In this document: piece after piece, positions 62,717-64,000 of the stretch
Numbering within the stretch: position 1 is the first letter of the stretch
How the letters are laid out: the number at the start of each line of letters is the position of its first letter
Source of the DNA: DAHUYF01 sp035945115
GTDB lineage: Bacteria > Pseudomonadota > Alphaproteobacteria > ATCC43930 > CGMCC-115725
Length of the DNA: 64,000 nucleotides
Direction: 5' to 3'
Assembly: GCA_035945115.1 (NCBI GenBank)
Contig: DASZAN010000194.1
Location: forward strand, 37,633 to 101,632
Program-made: the position numbers and the translations under genes
Notes under the pieces: model-generated
Database searches by the model: none
What the model was told of the DNA's origin: nothing
The model's input: the letters and a program-made list of their open reading frames with translations, nothing else

Positions 62717-62719
62717 ATG

Positions 62720-63703
62720 CTATTCGATCACCTCGTCGGCTTGGGCGAGGAGATTGGGCGAGATTTCGATACCGAGTGCCTTCGCGGTTTTGAGATTGAC
62801 GACCAGCTCGAATTTCGTTGGCTGCATCACGGGCAGATCGGCAGGACTGGCGCCGTTGAGGATTTTTCCAACCATGATCCCCGCTTGACGAAATCCATCG
62901 GCGATGTTCGTTCCGTAACTCGCCAAGCCGCCGATCTCGGGGAACTCCCGCCAGGCATAGATAGCGGGTAGCCTGTAACGAGCGGCGAGAGTGACGATCT
63001 GCTCGCGTCGGCTGAGGAAGAACGGATCTGCAGCGACAATGAGCGCCCCCGCGCCATGTTGGGCGAGGGCGGCGACGGCCGCATCGATGTGACTCACCGT
63101 GCTCGCGTCGACGATCTCGAGCGATCGATTGATGGCTTGGGCCGCTCCTTTCAGGTCGCGCCGCTGCAGATCGGCGTCCGGATAGTTTGGATTCACAAGC
63201 GCACCAATGAATGCTGGTCCAGGAGCAAGCTGTTGCAGCAGCTCGAGACGCTTCGGTTCCAGTGCCACTCCGACCAAGCTGAAACCGGTGACATTTCCAC
63301 CAGGTCGATTGAGGCTGGCGACGAGACCGTCGCCAAGCGGATCGGCAGCGGTAACAAAGACGATCGGAATGGTCGCGGTCGCGACCTTCGCAGCGAACGC
63401 CGATGCGCTCCCGCCAGAGGCCAGGATCACCGCGACTTTGCGCTCGATCAAGTCGGCCACCAACTCGGGAATCCGGTCATAGTGGCCGTCGGCCGCGCGA
63501 AATTCGATCACTAGATTCTGTTTTTCCACGAATCCGATCTCTTTCAGCCCCTCGCGTACTGCCGGCAACGCAACGCGTTCGCTGTAGTCGGATGACGCGC
63601 TGGTGACATACCCGACGATGTTTTTTTGCTGCTGCGCACGAGCAACGAGCGGCGACGCGATCGCCGCGCCGCCGAGCATCGCTATAAACTCCCGCCGCCT
63701 CAT
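62720..63703 (-). CDS. Orphan ABC transporter substrate-binding protein (ABC_sub_bind family), third copy
   Basis: This 327-residue ABC_sub_bind protein starts MRRREFIAMLGGAAIASPLV, a typical arginine-rich signal, with cleavage near VARA-QQ. Family blocks are IGFVEKQNLVIEFRAADGHY, ASLNRPGGNVTGFSLVGVAL and the C-terminal AKALGIEISPNLLAQADEVI, which is identical to that of the 3887-4891 copy. No permease or ATPase is nearby. Upstream (63704-63788) and downstream segments are conserved with the tandem pair. Two of the three genes share flanks that are more alike than chance, which suggests dispersal of a whole unit. Confidence 0.92.
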   Translation of the reverse strand: MRRREFIAMLGGAAIASPLVARAQQQKNIVGYVTSASSDYSERVALPAVREGLKEIGFVEKQNLVIEFRAADGHYDRIPELVADLIERKVAVILASGGSASAFAAKVATATIPIVFVTAADPLGDGLVASLNRPGGNVTGFSLVGVALEPKRLELLQQLAPGPAFIGALVNPNYPDADLQRRDLKGAAQAINRSLEIVDASTVSHIDAAVAALAQHGAGALIVAADPFFLSRREQIVTLAARYRLPAIYAWREFPEIGGLASYGTNIADGFRQAGIMVGKILNGASPADLPVMQPTKFELVVNLKTAKALGIEISPNLLAQADEVIE

Positions 63704-63788
63704 GCGTCACCTTCCCCGCCTACGCGGCGAGAACCTAGCTGCGCAGGATCGAGGCTATTCTATCAGCGGGGTGTGCCAAACGTCACAG
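63704..63788 (-). promoter_or_regulatory. Conserved upstream region of third SBP gene (putative promoter, copy 2)
   Basis: On the minus strand this holds CTGTGACGTTT, then TGATAGAATAGC (63754-63765), then GCGCAGCTAGGTTC, in the order seen at 4892-4985. TGATAGAAT fits an extended -10 at about 51 nt from the start codon. Only in this copy is the TGTGACG block 18 nt from TAGAAT, a spacing usable as a -35. Confidence 0.5.
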
Positions 63789-63868
63789 GATTCGGCTCTC
63801 TCTCTCTCTCGCTTCGCCCACCGACGGTCACCGGCTTTGCTGGTGGCTCCCCTACGTCTGAGTTGGGT

Positions 63869-64000
63869 GTGCGCCGTGACAAGGCGGCGCTTTTCAGTGG
63901 GTGCGAGGCCCACCCGGCAACCGCTCCAGCCGGAAGCAGCCGGAGCAGCTATGGAGGTGACGAAGTAGCTGAAGCCTTCGGAAAGCGTGTCACGAATTGG
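63869..64000 (+). mobile_element. Possible 5' end of a group II intron at the window edge
   Basis: The sequence changes character here and begins GTGCGCCGTGACAAGGCGGC, which resembles the GTGCG 5' end of bacterial group II introns. Stem-like segments follow (GTGGGTGCGAGGCCCAC at about 63898-63914). The window ends before any reverse-transcriptase frame. I recognise the style, not a proven element; a frame crossing the edge has no start. It could equally be non-coding intergenic DNA. Confidence 0.3.

Noticed and set aside
63796..63812. A short CT-rich run (CTCTCTCTCTCTC)
   Set aside because: It is a simple-sequence run of little length without context. No function can be proposed.

Overview
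This is a 64 kb GC-rich chromosomal segment from an alphaproteobacterium. The assignment is inferred from the gene content: FzlA-like and FixL-like proteins, PuuD/PuuE-type purine genes, and three expanded orphan ABC_sub_bind lipo/periplasmic binding proteins typical of Bradyrhizobium-like and other soil Alphaproteobacteria. No plasmid, phage or transposase gene is evident. Genes are densely packed and many neighbours overlap by 1-4 nt, so translational coupling is common.

Layout. 1-2.8 kb: 3' end of gltB, then csaA and an FzlA-like GST. 2.9-5.4 kb: a tandem pair of orphan substrate-binding proteins, and an inverted repeat resembling a known interspersed repeat class. 5.4-10.5 kb: a TPR protein and an RND efflux pump with its adaptor. 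10.7-16 kb: MFS exporter, epimerase, hydrolase and two glycosyltransferases. 16-24.5 kb: core translation genes (infC, rpmI, rplT, pheS, pheT, lepA), with a small secreted-protein gene inserted between infC and rpmI, a DUF1272 protein and a 3-methyladenine glycosylase. infC appears to use a non-canonical AUC start. 24.6-27.7 kb: DUF2339 membrane protein, a small membrane protein and tRNA-Ser(GGA). 28-32.7 kb: a sedolisin protease, a FixL-type haem-PAS kinase and a single-domain response regulator around a FixJ-like operator candidate.

32.8-42.5 kb holds a probable catabolic region that I cannot assign to a known pathway: a TfdA-like dioxygenase, an amidohydrolase/deaminase and a LysR regulator lie next to a seven-gene operon. 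That operon encodes an NMT1-type ABC importer, an FAD oxidoreductase, a class III CoA-transferase, an enoyl-CoA hydratase and a 7Fe ferredoxin.

42.5-62.5 kb is a nearly complete purine catabolic island. A BMP-type nucleoside/base importer and a PotABCD-type importer surround enzymes that can be ordered into a route. Adenine and guanine deaminases feed xanthine dehydrogenase (XdhAB). PuuD, a membrane urate oxidase with cytochrome c, makes 5-hydroxyisourate. An OHCU decarboxylase-HIU hydrolase fusion gives allantoin. PuuE allantoinase and an allantoate amidohydrolase follow. A DUF3830 protein inside the minus-strand purine operon is the most attractive gene of unknown function. The window closes with a third orphan binding protein whose flanks match those of the tandem pair, then an edge that may be the start of a group II intron.
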